64,000 bases of DNA from Erodium maritimum (taxonomy: Eukaryota; Streptophyta; Magnoliopsida; Geraniales; Geraniaceae): the NCBI GenBank assembly GCA_963921825.1, contig OY997588.1, positions 82,775,043-82,839,042 of the forward strand. Reading direction: 5' to 3'. Positions 53,560 through 64,000 of this stretch are shown in pieces. How positions within the stretch are numbered: the first letter of the stretch is position 1; the number at the start of each line of letters is the position of its first letter. Below the pieces are notes generated by a model. The model did not search any database, was not told the origin of the DNA, and saw only the letters and a list, made by a program, of their open reading frames with translations. A program made the position numbers and the translations under genes.

Positions 53560-53720
53560 ATCAGCAAAAAAAAAACGATTTTATTTATGCAAAATGAAGA
53601 GATACAGAAGCCCAAACGGCCAAGAGGAAACAGGGCGAGAAAACAATCAGCTTCTGGCCCCCATATAGGAAAAAAGACTAAGAGGGAAGCTTATCCATAA
53701 ACCCGGATCTTCAATTAGCG
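53560..53720. other. A-rich start followed by unassigned sequence
   Basis: 'gcaaaaaaaaaacgattttatttatgc' then GA-rich sequence. Could be a small retro-insertion on the minus strand; no ORF and no duplication confirmed. 53720-54040 has three partial repeats of 'gtgtcctaatgtaac(a/g)agactt'. Confidence 0.3.
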
Positions 53721-54048
53721 TGTGTCCTAATGTAACAAGACTTGAACAACCCTACTATAAATAAGAACCCTACTATAATAATTTATAGTGTGTCCTAATG
53801 TAACGAGACTTGAATTAATGTCGGTGTGTAATATATGTGTGTTCTAATGTAACAAGACTTAAATTTATATCGTTATGGTAATGTAATAGTTTTATGGGTT
53901 TGTAGTTGTATTTTTTGTGTTTATTTGTTCTTATAGCAACACCAAACAGGATAAGTACTTTATTTTCCGAATAGTAGACATGACATGGTTAAAGCAGGAA
54001 TATTAAGGACATGTTTGGTCCATGCTATGGATAAGTGCTTAGAATAAA

Positions 54049-54445
54049 TTACTCGTTGTCTTCTTGATCAGTGGCTTCATCGTCTTCAGTATCTGGAGCA
54101 AAACCTGACTCTTCCCCGCTGCCTTCTTCATCGTCGTCCCCAGCGTAACCATGTTACGAGCTGTCCTCCTTCTTAGGCGGAGTTTATTGTGGTGGAGGTT
54201 GTGTTTCTGCCTTAGGAAGGTGAGCTTGAGTTGGAGGTGGTTTATGCACTGGAGTTGCAGGTGGTGTATGCAATGGAGATTCGGTTGTTGGAGACGGGTA
54301 ACCACCAAATGGATCACGGGGTGGAGAGTCGGGAATGGTTGGTGCTCATATTTTTCCCATGTATCACTCCCACCCGACGAAGAGTCATATTTTCCCATGT
54401 ATCATCATAAAACTCTGGTGGTGGGTCATTGTAGTTGTTGGACAT
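54049..54445 (-). pseudogene. Proline-rich/acidic ORF of the Mutator element
   Basis: Minus strand from ATG 54445 reads MSNNYNDPPPEFYDDTWEN, then (in a shifted frame) YPSPTTESPLHTPPATPVHK, further Pro/Gln-rich sequence, and finally the acidic GDDDEEGSGEESGFAPDTED before the TAA at 54049-54051. Consistent character across frames suggests one low-complexity protein damaged by frameshifts and stops. It lies downstream of the transposase on the same strand. No domain known to me. Confidence 0.45.
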
Positions 54446-56336
54446 AGTTGGTGTGCAATATTGGTTGTGCATGAAATGAGCATGTTAGAGGCTAATTTAT
54501 AGGCTGAAAATGAGGTAGTAAAATGAAATAAAAAAATAAGGACAATAAGTGAAGGAAGGAGATACTTTCATCCATTCACGGGTGGGAATTAAACTTTCAC
54601 CACTTTCCCATACATTCACATGTGTTTGTCATTGTTATGGGAATATATTCCCTTGCGGACCACAAAAAGGGGATGGAGACCCATGCTTTTGTCTGCCATC
54701 CCTCTATGAAACATCACAAAAAACAGTCATCCATGTCATTATGTCCATTAAGGACTACAACCACCAAAATTAAACCTATACCTACTACCCACACAACACA
54801 ATAGCATTTGCCCTATGGTTGTGAGCTGGATGCTTTATTTTTCTCATGGCTCTCTTCCGAGGCTTTGTAGTAGGCACTTTCTCCATTCGCATCTTCTTTA
54901 GCCACTCAGCAAAACCAGATGCAGCCTACAATTGAAAGTGCCAAAACCAGTATCAGGTAAACACATATTTGTTCCTACAACATATATCCACAATTTATAT
55001 TTCTTCCTACAACATATATCCAAAAAATAATAAGCAATCGAAAGATCCAACAAATATGTGAAAACTGTCTTAATTTTCTTGCTCTTTGGATGTACAAAGG
55101 AGAAGAAAATTAAGAGAGGTGAAAACTATGAAAGAAATTTACATAAGTCAAAACCAGCAGCTGTTATCCCAAGAATATAAGTCAAAACCAGTAGCTGTTA
55201 TCCTTCTCCAATTTAGCTTCACTCGAAGCTCTCTTATTGTCCATCAAAGGTGCAATTATGTGTGCATCACCTACGACACGGGAAGAGGGTTTCGCTGGTG
55301 CAGCTTTACTCTTCGACTTTGCATTGGTAACTCCGTAGTCCTATGTTGAGCATTTTCTCCTGTTATGCCCGACTTTTCCACACTTTTCACATGTCATTAT
55401 CATACCTTTCCTTGAGTTATTAGGCTTCGCCACATTGTCCCCATCAGTAGTGTTTTTAGCCTCAACCTCAAAAGTTGCATGTCCAAGCCCGTGCTTGCCT
55501 ACACTCTGACCTTGCCTCTCCATTATCCCCTTTATTCGCCTAACTCTAGGTCTATCGGGTTGTTTACGGACTATAGGAGACAGTAACACTACTTCCCGAA
55601 CTCATACTTTTCGACATTTCTTAAGCCATGCAATTGGGAAAATATGTCCTTGGTAGCTTTTCTTCATTGTCCTCACAGAATAATACTCATGCACATACTC
55701 TTTAGGATTGCCTCTTGCATGAAGAATCGACGCCACTGCATGCTTGCATATGATGCCACTAAGTTGCCATTCTAAGCAGTTGCAAGTTGAAGAGGAGACG
55801 TCCACGATACACGTGTCATTCTTATCTTCGACCTCGTACAAAGTTTCGTCACTCCGCTGAACAACAAGTGATAGGCCTTGGTTGATGATGATGTCAAACC
55901 TAGCATCTATTCTTGAACAAAGATCGTTCCCACTTTTCTCTATCAAGGTGCCTTTAGCACAAAAACAACTCATAAGCTTCTTCCTATAGAACTCCAAGAA
56001 ACTCATAATAGGTAGCTCTCTCCCTTTGCCAATCCAGGCATTAAAACTCTCAGATATATTGTTGGTTTGGGCAGCTACCTTTGCATCTGGCTTGAAGAAG
56101 GCCTTGCACCAGTTTTGAGGAGGCATCTCTTGCAACCAACTGTAAGGCTTGTCATTTAAATCCTTCATGTCATCCATGTACTCTTCCAACAATTCTACGC
56201 TTGTAGACCGGGAGCACTTCCACAACAACCTTTTCAGCTCGTACAACTTGAAGCTTTTGTACCAGTTTTCGAACAAATGTTGCATGCAATGTCTATGCTC
56301 CACTTGAGGATATGAGCTCAAGACCTCTATTAATCC

Positions 56337-56427
56337 CTGCAACATGAAATTATAACACTTAGCATACATATCCTACATTGTTATCAAAAATAAATTTCAA
56401 ACATTTTGCATTAAAATAGGGACATAC
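56337..56427 (-). other. Transposase intron A (91 bp)
   Basis: GTATGTCC…GTTGCAG, phase 0, between SDKQK and GLIEV. Sequence is homologous to intron B (56783-56874). Confidence 0.85.
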
Positions 56428-56782
56428 CTTCTGTTTGTCAGACATGACAACTAAACCGGTTAGTTCACCAAGTTCAAAGTCAGAGAAGAGTTGTTCGACA
56501 AACCAAGTCCATGAATCCTTATTCTCAGCCTCCACCACTGCCAATGCTAAGGGAAACATCCCGTTGTTCGCGTCCATAGCTACTACAGATAGGACGATGC
56601 CACCGTGGTAGCCTTTGAGGTGGCAGTCGTCTACCCCTATGAAAGGGCGACATCCTTCCTTGAAACCAAGTTTCTGTGCTTCATGCCTAATACATAATCA
56701 CTTAAATCGGGGTGGGATACTACCATCCTCAACGAGTACGAACCTCGAGTTCGGGTTCGTGTTCATCACCATATCCCCGTAC

Positions 56783-56874
56783 CTGTTGAACATGCAATTA
56801 CAATAGTTAGCAAACATATCCTACATTGTTTTCAACACTGAATTTCAAACGACTGCATTAAAATATGGACATAC
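56783..56874 (-). other. Transposase intron B (92 bp)
   Basis: GTATGTCC…TTCAACAG, phase 2, between MLK(R) and YGDMV. It shares 'tattttaatgca', 'gtttgaaatt', 'aacaatgtaggatatgt' and 'catgtt' with intron A in the same order. Confidence 0.85.
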
Positions 56875-57770
56875 CTTTTCAGCATTCCATATTGTTCTCC
56901 CACTTGTTCATGCACAAAGTCTTTTGCCTTGCTGATTACACGGTACGCCTTCAATTTCCATAAAACACGGTCACACACGGATGCAACAGTAGGCTTCAAC
57001 CTTTTTTGTAACCAATTACGCAACCTTCATGCAATTGCGGTTGATGTCACATTCAGACCTAGTTTAGCCGGTGTACACCAATGTTGAGCTCGTAGGTTTG
57101 TAATTTGTAGGCACTCAACTTGCTTATTGACGCCACACCATATGTAGAGTGGACACCCTTTCTCTTTGCATACCGCCCCAATTCCGGCTTTCTTCTGATT
57201 TCTTGTGTAGGTGAAGTTGAAGCCCTTCTGAACAGAGTAAATGCAGAGTACGATGCGAAACCAATATGTAGTCTTGAACCTGTCTCCCAGAGTCAGTTCA
57301 ATCTTCTTCAGAGCTGATTTTTTATCCTACATCCGAGGTTCCCTCCCTGAACTAGCTGCAAATCCTGCCTTCCACTCTTCAGCCATTTCAGCCTCACACT
57401 CCATGTCCTCCACATATTCATCCTCATCTGAATCCTCTTCAGATGTGTCCTCTTCCTCGCTGTATTCCTCATCCACATCACTACTATTATCCTCTTCTTC
57501 TTCATTATTGTTCTGTTCATCTTCACTAGAGCTATCTGCATCCTGACTTTGGTTCTCTTCATTCTCGTCTTCATCGTCCGCTACATCATTTCCACCTCTC
57601 CTTGGAAGGGCTACACCATCAACCTTCTCATGGATCAAATCATAATCGATCAATTCCTCTTGAAACATCTCTGCCTCCCTAATGTCCTCATCATCTGAGG
57701 ATTCATCTACTAATCTCCGTTGAGGTTTCACTTTCTTAGCCTGAATAGGTTTCAATTTCTCATGCTTCAC

Positions 57771-58085
57771 CTTCTGCAGTATGCAATAAGGATTAAAAAT
57801 GAAACATTAACCCAAACTTGATATGTTCAACATCAACCAAAATTACAAGATTAGAACAAACAAATCATAGTTCCATCTAATTTCTTTTCTCTAAAACAGT
57901 AATAATGTCACCAATTCGGTCCCTTAACTTTGAAGAATATAATCATGAATTGTTCACATTCGGGACAATTTATCTAATCTCTTATGTCAAATTTGTGTTA
58001 GGTATCTGAAGTGATTTTTTTAAAATAAATACACTTTTTTTCTAGTACAGGTTTATATGGTGAAGAAATTATTTCTAATTGAGCT

Positions 58086-58124
<39 letters not shown>

Positions 58125-58987
58125 ACTTTTAAAAATTGTTGACTAGATGTTGATAATGACAAAATCTGAATTGACTTGAATATTGATAGGTTGAGAGCTA
58201 TATTGGCTTATTCAAAGTTCAGAGACTAAAGTGATGATATTGTCAACAATCTAAGGACAGAAAGACAAAAAGACATTTTCACCAAAGTGATATGAAAATT
58301 CTATAGTTTTGAGCATGGAATTGTGTTACTAAAAAATGCAAAGCAGGGAGGTTATTTAACTTTTGAGCCAAAGTGCATCCCAGAGAAAGTCCATTTCAAG
58401 TAATCATTTCAACCAGAGTACTGGAAAATGATTGATCTACAACTTAATCATTTTCCAGTTATGTAAATAGGGGCAAAAATCATCAACAGATAATGTAATT
58501 ATCACTACAAGATCCTCTATATTGAGGCCGATAATGGCAAAGGAAAAACTGACAACATTCAAGTTCAATAGAAGCTAACTTCCTCGTTCAGTTCCTTCAA
58601 CAATCTTACATGCAGAGAGTTCTTTGTTCAATCCTAACCCTAAACCTGAGTTCCCTTCAAACCCAGAAACTCAAAACCCTAAAACCCCAAATTGAAGAAC
58701 TGACCGAAACCCTAACCCTAGAAACTCAGTCAAGCTCAAATATGAAATATTGTTCTTGTACATGAAGAGAGAGACCAGGATTTACCTTAAACGAAGCTTC
58801 GTCCTTCCTTCAAGCTTCATCCTTCCTCAAGCTTCGTCCTTCCTCAAGCCGAGTTCTGCTTCTGCACCGAGAGAAGAGGGAGGTGAAGGAGAACAGTGGT
58901 GAGAGTGTTGAACGATGAAGAGTGGTGAGAGTTCTAAGAGTGTTTGGGAGTGAGGCTGTTGAGTGAGATTTGGGAAAGTGAGAAGCT
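57771..58987 (-). other. 5' region of the transposase gene
   Basis: Between the transposase ORF and the right TIR. 'ctgcag' just before the first exon on the minus strand may be a splice acceptor, so an upstream non-coding exon is possible (58797 region, 'aaggtaaatcc' on minus, would be the donor). An (AT)n run lies at 58087-58122. 58620-58750 has 'aaaccctaa'-type telomere-like interstitial motifs. Confidence 0.4.
58087..58122. repeat. (AT)n microsatellite
   Basis: About 36 bp of AT repeat. Confidence 0.95.
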
Positions 58988-59143
58988 GAAGTTAACGAAA
59001 TCGTTTATTTGGACGAAGTTTTACACTTTCTGCAAAAACCCAAACGTTTTAAGTGTGGAATTGGAACGAAACGTTGGTCTGGGTTAGGATGTGAAAACGA
59101 AACGTTGAGAAAGGTTTGGAACCAAAGTTTTCCCTAAAATTTT
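58988..59143 (-). repeat. Right TIR of the Mutator-like element
   Basis: Inverted copy of 45071-45227; lies upstream of the transposase gene and is probably its promoter, as in MuDR. Confidence 0.9.
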
Positions 59144-59449
59144 CCACAAAGCAAAAGTGTTCGTTTAGGGTTTTCAAAATTATAAGTCTTGTGTGTCAGA
59201 CACATGATACTAAGAGAACATTCCGTTGAACACATTTCGTTAAAACATTCCATCTATTTTAATGGAATGTGTAGCTATCTTCCATTCATTATAGCATAAA
59301 GTAAATGTTTTGAACCGCATCCATTTAATAAGATAACTCGTTACATGATTTTAAATATGGGATAGTTTTTCATCCCTTCTAGTTTTTTTTTACTACGAGG
59401 TGTTCTTTTATTAAATTAGAAATTCATTACACTGATGTACGTTAGGGAA

Positions 59450-60899
59450 TATGCTCCCTGATCACTGGGAAAGAACAGACACAAAACAAAGGGTTCGCAG
59501 TCCAGTTCATTTGGACAGTTTTAAGCAATTCTCTCCTAGGGTCCCTCCAAAGGTTTCTGCATTTTCATGACTTGCTTGTCTTAAAGCAATACCTTCCAAA
59601 TGCTTTCTTGAAGGAAGGGGTATGGAATTTTTATTCCAACAATTATTATGTCCTCACTGGTTATGAGACTTTGAAGATGGTGCACATATTCTCTTGCACT
59701 GTAAAAATGCTTAGGAAACTTGGATTTGAATTTGCAGATGTTGGGGAATTCTATGGGTTTGTCCTACTAATATAAACTATCTATTCAGCTCATGGTTCAC
59801 TCTAGTTTCTTTAAAATTGAGAAGATGCCGAAGAAGAATCTTATCGGTCACAATTTGGCAGTTATGGCTTACAAGAAATTCACTTATTTTCAATGGGGTT
59901 GATAAATCTTCAGATACTATTTTCAATAGAGTAATCAACATGACCTATGGTTGGGAATGACCTCTTTCAATCACAACTATCACTTCGGCATACAAGATTG
60001 GATCTCATCATCAAGAGCTTTTATCAAAAAATAATTGGTAGCTTGACACTCTAGTGCTCCTAATTTCTATTATGGTTGGTTGACTTTTCTGTGCTCATCT
60101 TCAACTGGTTAAGAGCAAAGTTCCTCTAGTTTCCTGTTTTTTTTGGTTGGGGCTTGAGTTTTTGGGATGGGCTTGGGTGGTGGGTGGTGAGACTTGTAGT
60201 TCTTTGTGAGGTTTAGGAGTGCCTTTGGGTTGGTTTCATCTTTTAGTGTGTGGGTTCTGTTACTCTTCTCCTTCATTTCTGAGTGAGGGTAGTTGGTTTT
60301 TAGGTTTTGAGTGCTCTTCTTCTTCTGTGTTCCTTCTTGCAGGTCCTTCTATCCTTCTTTCAGGATCAGTTTTACTCAAAATGGAACTCATCATCATGGA
60401 CCACATTTCATCTGCTTTACTTGGAGCTCAAGGATCTGAGAAAATTTCACATTTTGCTTAGTTCTCAATGATCCGTGGACAAAGCTACATTATTCAATGA
60501 CATCATCCCAGTTTCATAGCTACTCTGTATCAAGGTTTAAAGCTTACAGATCATTCACCAGATCAACTCAATTCCATCCCCGTATACAAAGACAAAAGAA
60601 CTTTTGAGCCTGCAACCTTCATACTCTTATTACCATGGAGCTCTCATCACAGCATTATTAGTCCATTTAGACTTTCAAGGGAAAGACTGCAAATCAACTT
60701 TCAGGAAGAGATTTCTCTGAAAATTCACATGATCTTTGGTTGATATTTGCTTGTAATTTCTTCAATATTTCGGGACTTGTTTTTTTGGAGCTTCTGCTCA
60801 AGCTTCCTCTCTCAATCTGTAGCAAGATTGCCATTTCTAACCTTTTTTCTACCTCAGAAGAGGGTAATTTATATTATGCTTTCGTTGATAAAAAAAAAT
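59450..60899 (+). mobile_element. LINE 3' fragment with zf-RVT domain
   Basis: Plus strand from about 59525 reads RVPPKVSAFSWLACLKAIPS, then CPHWL…LLHCKNA and a conserved 'CWGILWVCPTNI' stretch, in frames broken by stops: the zinc-binding region after reverse transcriptase in plant LINEs. A long 3' UTR follows, with 'ttatattatgctttcgttga' and A9 at the end (60899). 5'-truncated; TSD not confirmed. A T9 run at 59379-59387 followed by 'cgaggtgttcttttattaaa' may be the tail of a second, minus-strand LINE. Confidence 0.65.
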
Positions 60900-61242
60900 G
60901 AATAATAAAGTCAACGCACGACAAGTCACCAACATCAATACCTTGCAAAGAACACTTATGCAAAATCAAAAGATAAGTTGAAGAATACAAGAGTCACATA
61001 CAAAAGCTCTACACAATCCATACCATAAGAATAAACAAACCCTGTTTCTTTTGTTTTTTCACTTCTTTGAACCTCCCCCACACCCACACCCACAGTGATG
61101 TAATTTTACAGAGCATAAAATGGATTCAAGCAAGACCCATCTCAGCTCTACGACCTCTCTTTATGAATATATAGCAGGGCATGTAACAAATGAAGATGCT
61201 CTCCTGTTCATCCTTTTGCACGCCATTGCTGCAACTGCTTCA
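60900..61242 (-). other. 3' UTR / downstream region of the NOI gene
   Basis: No ORF or TE. Likely contains the 3' UTR of the minus-strand NOI-domain gene. Confidence 0.4.
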
Positions 61243-62217
61243 TCAAGATTCCACAGGGGGGTGTGAAACGCAGCAAAACCATTTCTTCTGAAAAATTAGA
61301 AAAACGAACACAATGTATGAATTACAAAGCATACAGAGGGTGTGGCACAAAAACAAGGGCAGGTCCTACAAATGATAGTATCATCTATGAGATTTGCAGC
61401 CATTATTCAGTCCAGGTACTTGGAAGTGAGTATTTTTGCAATCACCGATATAAAATGAATTGCCTCACCTTTGAACGCTCTTTTTTTAGTAGAAACATGT
61501 TGCCTTAATTTTTTTTTCCTTTCAAAAACGCACCTAACTGTCACTTTTTTTATGGCAAAAAACGACTTCCATTAAATAGTGCATATGGCGTCAGTTTTTA
61601 GCAAAAACTTACTGTCACCTTTCATTTAATGTCAAAAATAACTATCACCTTTTGCAAAAACACCCCTTTGGAAGTAAAGGTGACGGTTTTTGCTAAAAAC
61701 TGACGGCATGAATCATATTTAACGGAAGTCGTTTCTGCTAAAAAAAAGGAGACAGTTAGGTGCGGTTTTGAAAGGAAAAGGTGAGACAACACATTTCTGC
61801 TAAAAAAGGTCGTCCGAGGGTGAGTATTTGGAGTTACCCCTAAAAGGAAGTAACAAACTGCTTATGAACTTCCCATCCAGATGAGTTTATTTCAGATAAT
61901 TTTCCAAACATGACTATTTGTTCTCACTTGTACTGAACCAGAACTCTACTTTTCATGTATCAGCAAGAACTATTCGAAGCTACAAAATACACACATATTG
62001 GCAAAGATTGTGAATAGTGAAAAGGGCAACTTACAGAGGGAGGTTTGGCAGTATCAACTCTATGCTTAACCTGTGGATCAGTCTTTCCTGGTGAATCAGG
62101 ATTGGCACCAGTTTTCTTTTCATCCCTAGCCTTGTTAAAGATCACAGTAAAACCCTCAGCTGAAGCTGGGTCATTAACATCCCATTCACCAAACTTTGGC
62201 AACGGCTGGCCCTTGTC
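61243..62217 (-). CDS. RIN4/NOI-domain protein, last two exons (partial)
   Basis: Exon 62217-62035 (183 bp, phase 0 at both ends) and exon 61287-61243 (45 bp) with GTAAGT…TTCAG borders. They encode [35 protein letters not shown], a Ser/Pro-rich spacer, and [14 protein letters not shown] then stop. PKFGEWD is the NOI (nitrate-induced) core that also contains the AvrRpt2 cleavage site in RIN4 homologues, and the Cys pair in KKWFCC is the typical C-terminal palmitoylation site anchoring these small proteins to the plasma membrane. Arabidopsis NOI proteins usually begin with a 2-residue first exon (MS); I could not find exon 1 and it may lie beyond 64000. The 76 codons seen are nearly the whole protein. 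Both exons are intact. Confidence 0.9.
61463..61825. mobile_element. Foldback MITE in the NOI intron
   Basis: Arms are inverted copies: 'ctcacc…ttttttagtagaaacatg' and 'cctttcaaaa(a)cgcacctaactgt' on the left match the right arm in reverse. Inner parts 'gtcagtttttagcaaaaa' and 'acgacttcc(a/g)ttaaat' also pair. About 360 bp, no ORF. It lies wholly within the intron 61288-62034, so it does not change the protein. Confidence 0.8.
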
Positions 62218-62813
62218 CTATTAGAGTAGAGAAATTGGAGTCAAATGATGTTCACAAATCAACATTAAAGACATAATATGTAATATATTCAATATATATG
62301 CCAAGTGGAAATCTAATGCCTAACTTGTTGATGAGCTTTTGGAGGGAATAAAAGAAATTCAGGTATCATTAGAAACAATAATATTTAAATAGTACGTCAA
62401 CACACGAGGAGTTGAAGCCTCAAAATCACAAGAATAAAAATATAAAATAGAGAAAAGAGAGTTCAAAATCCCATATGTGTACTCACTAATACTCATTTTT
62501 GATTACAAGAGAATCCCAAGGCCCTTACAGTAAATAATCAGTTTATATATATCCAAGTGATTCCAAAAAAAACATCTATCCATTTTGTCATATGCCTTGA
62601 CACATTTAGCCAAATCAATTCATACACCCTTACTTCCACTCTCAAAATGTAGGAGCTTAAGGAATAAACCTACCAGGAAGAGTCTTGTAAAGTATGCTAA
62701 CTATATGCACACCTATTTCAACATCTAGAAGACTACTATGTTAGTCTTAGGTAAACACATACGGCGTTTAAATTGGAAAGGTATCGGTTAAGAGTTTATT
62801 TCTTGTTAGAATT
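62218..62813. other. No recognised feature (probably NOI intron 1)
   Basis: AT-rich sequence without ORFs. If exon 1 of the NOI gene is beyond the window this is its first intron. Confidence 0.3.
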
Positions 62814-62977
62814 TATTTCATATTACTTGTTTGATACTATATTAGTATTCTATTTCCCTTTCGTAGCTTGTTTCATACTTAGGGTAGGAATGTTCCCTAT
62901 ATAAAGGGATCATCAGTCGTAATGCACATATTTAGAATTGAGCAATATCCATCATGAGAACCGTATTTGATTTAACA
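62814..62977 (+). mobile_element. Possible small solo LTR
   Basis: Begins TGTTAGAATTTATTTC, contains 'ccctatataaagggatc', a good TATA-like element about 100 bases in, and ends GATTTAACA. The layout is that of a short copia-type LTR. Flanking bases (tttct / aacag) do not show a target duplication, so this is tentative. Confidence 0.35.
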
Positions 62978-62989
62978 AACAGCCTTCAT

Positions 62990-63178
62990 ATTTATTATCT
63001 AGCCACTACTAGAGGTCAAACTTTGGTTCTTTGCAACCCTAAGTTTGGTTTTAATAAAAAAAAGAAGCCTTCTTTTGATTATCTATCTAACCACCACTAG
63101 AGGTCTAAGTTTGGTTTTAATAATAATAATAACAAAACTTCTTTTGATTATCTGTCTAACCACCACTAGAATTCAAAA
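62990..63178. repeat. Three imperfect ~75-bp tandem repeats
   Basis: 'tgattatct(a/g)(t)ctaaccaccactaga' and 'aagtttggttttaataa' recur three times, with an A-run or (AAT)n variation between. Confidence 0.8.
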
Positions 63179-64000
63179 GTACAAAGCCAACAAAAAAATG
63201 ATTGACATACCCTAAACTTGATCATTTTTGCTCAATTCCACACACATTGGCTGAGCTGTAATGTTCTTGAAAGGGTGAATGCAAGGCAGCAACAAAAGTA
63301 GGGGTTACCATATAATTGCAGTTGCTACTAGAAAATAAATTGGACGATAATTATAAAAGGTATCTACAAATTAGATTAATCATCCCTATACTTTTCAAGC
63401 TAACTGGTATGATATTAAAGGTTTTTTTTAATGGCAGATGTGCATAATCGTATCCTTCTTTAACTAAAAACCTTAATGCAGATTCCCTGATTTTCTATTT
63501 GATCTTACATCCAGAAGGAAAGAAAACATGATCCTCAACAGTTAACGTGTAAGTATCAGCCTGAAGCTTGTTGTATTCACTGGAAAAATCTCGAACCAGC
63601 TAATTTCAATTGAAGTCTAGCAATAGTAAGACTAATATATCATTACAATTTCTAACTCCCCAAGAAGAACCAAGCTGCATCTGTAGGCCTCAGCCTCTAC
63701 AAGACCCCTAAGAAGGAAAGGACAGAGTTGATTACTTTATGGAAGGTTGAAGCCAATTTTTATTTAAAATCTAGAATTGCACTGAATAAAAACCAATTTA
63801 ATAGAAGAAACACAAAACACATCTGACCAGGTTTGTAGTTTTAACTTTTTTTCCCACAGAATTATTCTCTGAACATTGATACAAAATACAATAGTGTTAG
63901 GTTATTAACAGAATAAAACCCCATGTTCTAATCTGTAAGCCCATCATGGGATAATATATATAGCAATTACCATCACTTGTGGGCTGGGATATTGCTTAAG
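63179..64000. other. No recognised feature
   Basis: No ORF, TE end or RNA gene recognised. An 'atggtaattg' on the minus strand near 63970 could be a one-codon first exon plus donor for the NOI gene, but this is too weak to annotate. Confidence 0.3.

Larger units (their letters stand above)
55341..57770 (-). pseudogene. MULE transposase (MuDR family), decayed
   Basis: Exons 57770-56875, 56782-56428 and 56336-55341. Order on the minus strand: acidic N-terminus (57770-57340), MuDR N-terminal domain (KGFNFTYTRN, CKEKGCPLYIW), DDE transposase core with FIGVDDCHLKG (first Asp), DANNGMFPLALAVVEAENKD, VVMSDKQK (second Asp), HRHCMQHLFENW and NNISESFNAW (probable Glu), a SWIM zinc finger (CNCLEWQLSGIICKHA) and a C-terminal knuckle CEKCGKVGHNRRKC. 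The core motifs are those of plant Mutator transposases, which cut at the TIRs. In-frame stops: TAG just after GREPRM (about 57329), TGA before RLRNW, TGA before LCIRHEA, TGA after KKCRKV. With four nonsense codons this copy cannot make full-length transposase. Confidence 0.88.
45071..59143. mobile_element. Mutator-like element (14 kb) with nested LTR insertions
   Basis: Long terminal inverted repeats: 45071-45227 and 58988-59143. They match over about 155 bp, with shared strings such as 'ggttccaaacctttctcaac', 'cgtttcgttccaattccaca' and 'caaataaacgatttcgttaa'. Between them are a plant MULE transposase on the minus strand, a GRF zinc-finger gene on the plus strand and a proline-rich/acidic ORF. 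Some 7.2 kb of the length is nested retrotransposon DNA (about 45.5-52.7 kb), so the original element was about 6.9 kb. The two-gene convergent layout recalls maize MuDR (mudrA/mudrB). I could not identify a perfect 9-bp target duplication. Confidence 0.88.

Noticed and set aside
57241..57574. Ser-rich plus ORF and Met/Arg-rich minus ORF
   Set aside because: Shadows of the acidic N-terminus of the Mutator transposase in another frame.
58600..58760. Telomere remnant ('aaccctaa' motifs)
   Set aside because: Only scattered CCCTAAA-like words, no tandem run; part of the transposase 5' region.

Overview
This window looks like nuclear DNA from a flowering plant, most likely a dicot. It is AT-rich and has spliceosomal introns. 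It carries a coiled-coil NBS-LRR immune receptor, a RIN4/NOI-type gene, a p24 cargo-receptor gene, a tRNA-Ser-like gene and many plant transposon families. There are no bacterial-style operons, CRISPR arrays or rRNA genes. Species cannot be named from sequence alone.

Only three protein-coding host genes are convincing. They are a single-exon CC-NBS-LRR gene (20096-22915, minus), a four-exon p24/emp24 gene (31806-33670, plus, 208 residues when spliced) and the last two exons of a NOI-domain gene (61243-62217, minus; first exon not found). A tRNA-Ser(AGA)-like gene lies at 16649-16730 and has several stem mismatches.

Most of the rest is nested mobile DNA. 1-6668 is a satellite of about 476 bp units, interrupted by a 3.1 kb solo LTR (5-bp target duplication ccgcc) and an 89-bp mini-LTR. 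6.9-7.3 kb is a CACTA terminus, 8.3-9.06 kb a 49-bp minisatellite. 10.3-15.3 kb is a Myb/SANT-like ORF fragment cut by a deleted Ty3/gypsy element on the minus strand, which itself contains a TIR element. 15.8-16.6 kb is a poly(A) retro-insertion that ends one base before the tRNA. 17.2-19.64 kb is a TRIM-type element with three LTRs and a nested hAT element. 23.9-28.0 kb is a long-TIR Mutator-like element split by another solo LTR. 28.1-31.1 kb holds a LINE 3' end, a SINE-like unit and a hAT element. 35.09-39.02 kb is a complete LTR retrotransposon (5-bp TSD cccgc, LTRs nearly identical) whose interior holds a long unrecognised ORF instead of gag-pol. 39.84-42.28 kb is an ORF1-only LINE with a 13-bp TSD. 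43.1-44.8 kb is an AT-rich palindrome between 80-bp direct repeats.

45071-59143 is one 14 kb Mutator-like element. It has 160-bp TIRs, a decayed transposase gene with two introns that are copies of each other, a convergent GRF zinc-finger gene and a proline-rich/acidic ORF. Inside it sits a Ty3/gypsy-type LTR (to 52736), which in turn received a 1.69 kb solo LTR (50346-52033). After that second insertion a 625-bp segment spanning both was amplified into five nearly identical copies (47346-50470).

The best candidates for something undescribed are the LTR element with the unknown ORF, the duplicated introns of the Mutator transposase with its GRF partner gene, and the 625-bp composite array.
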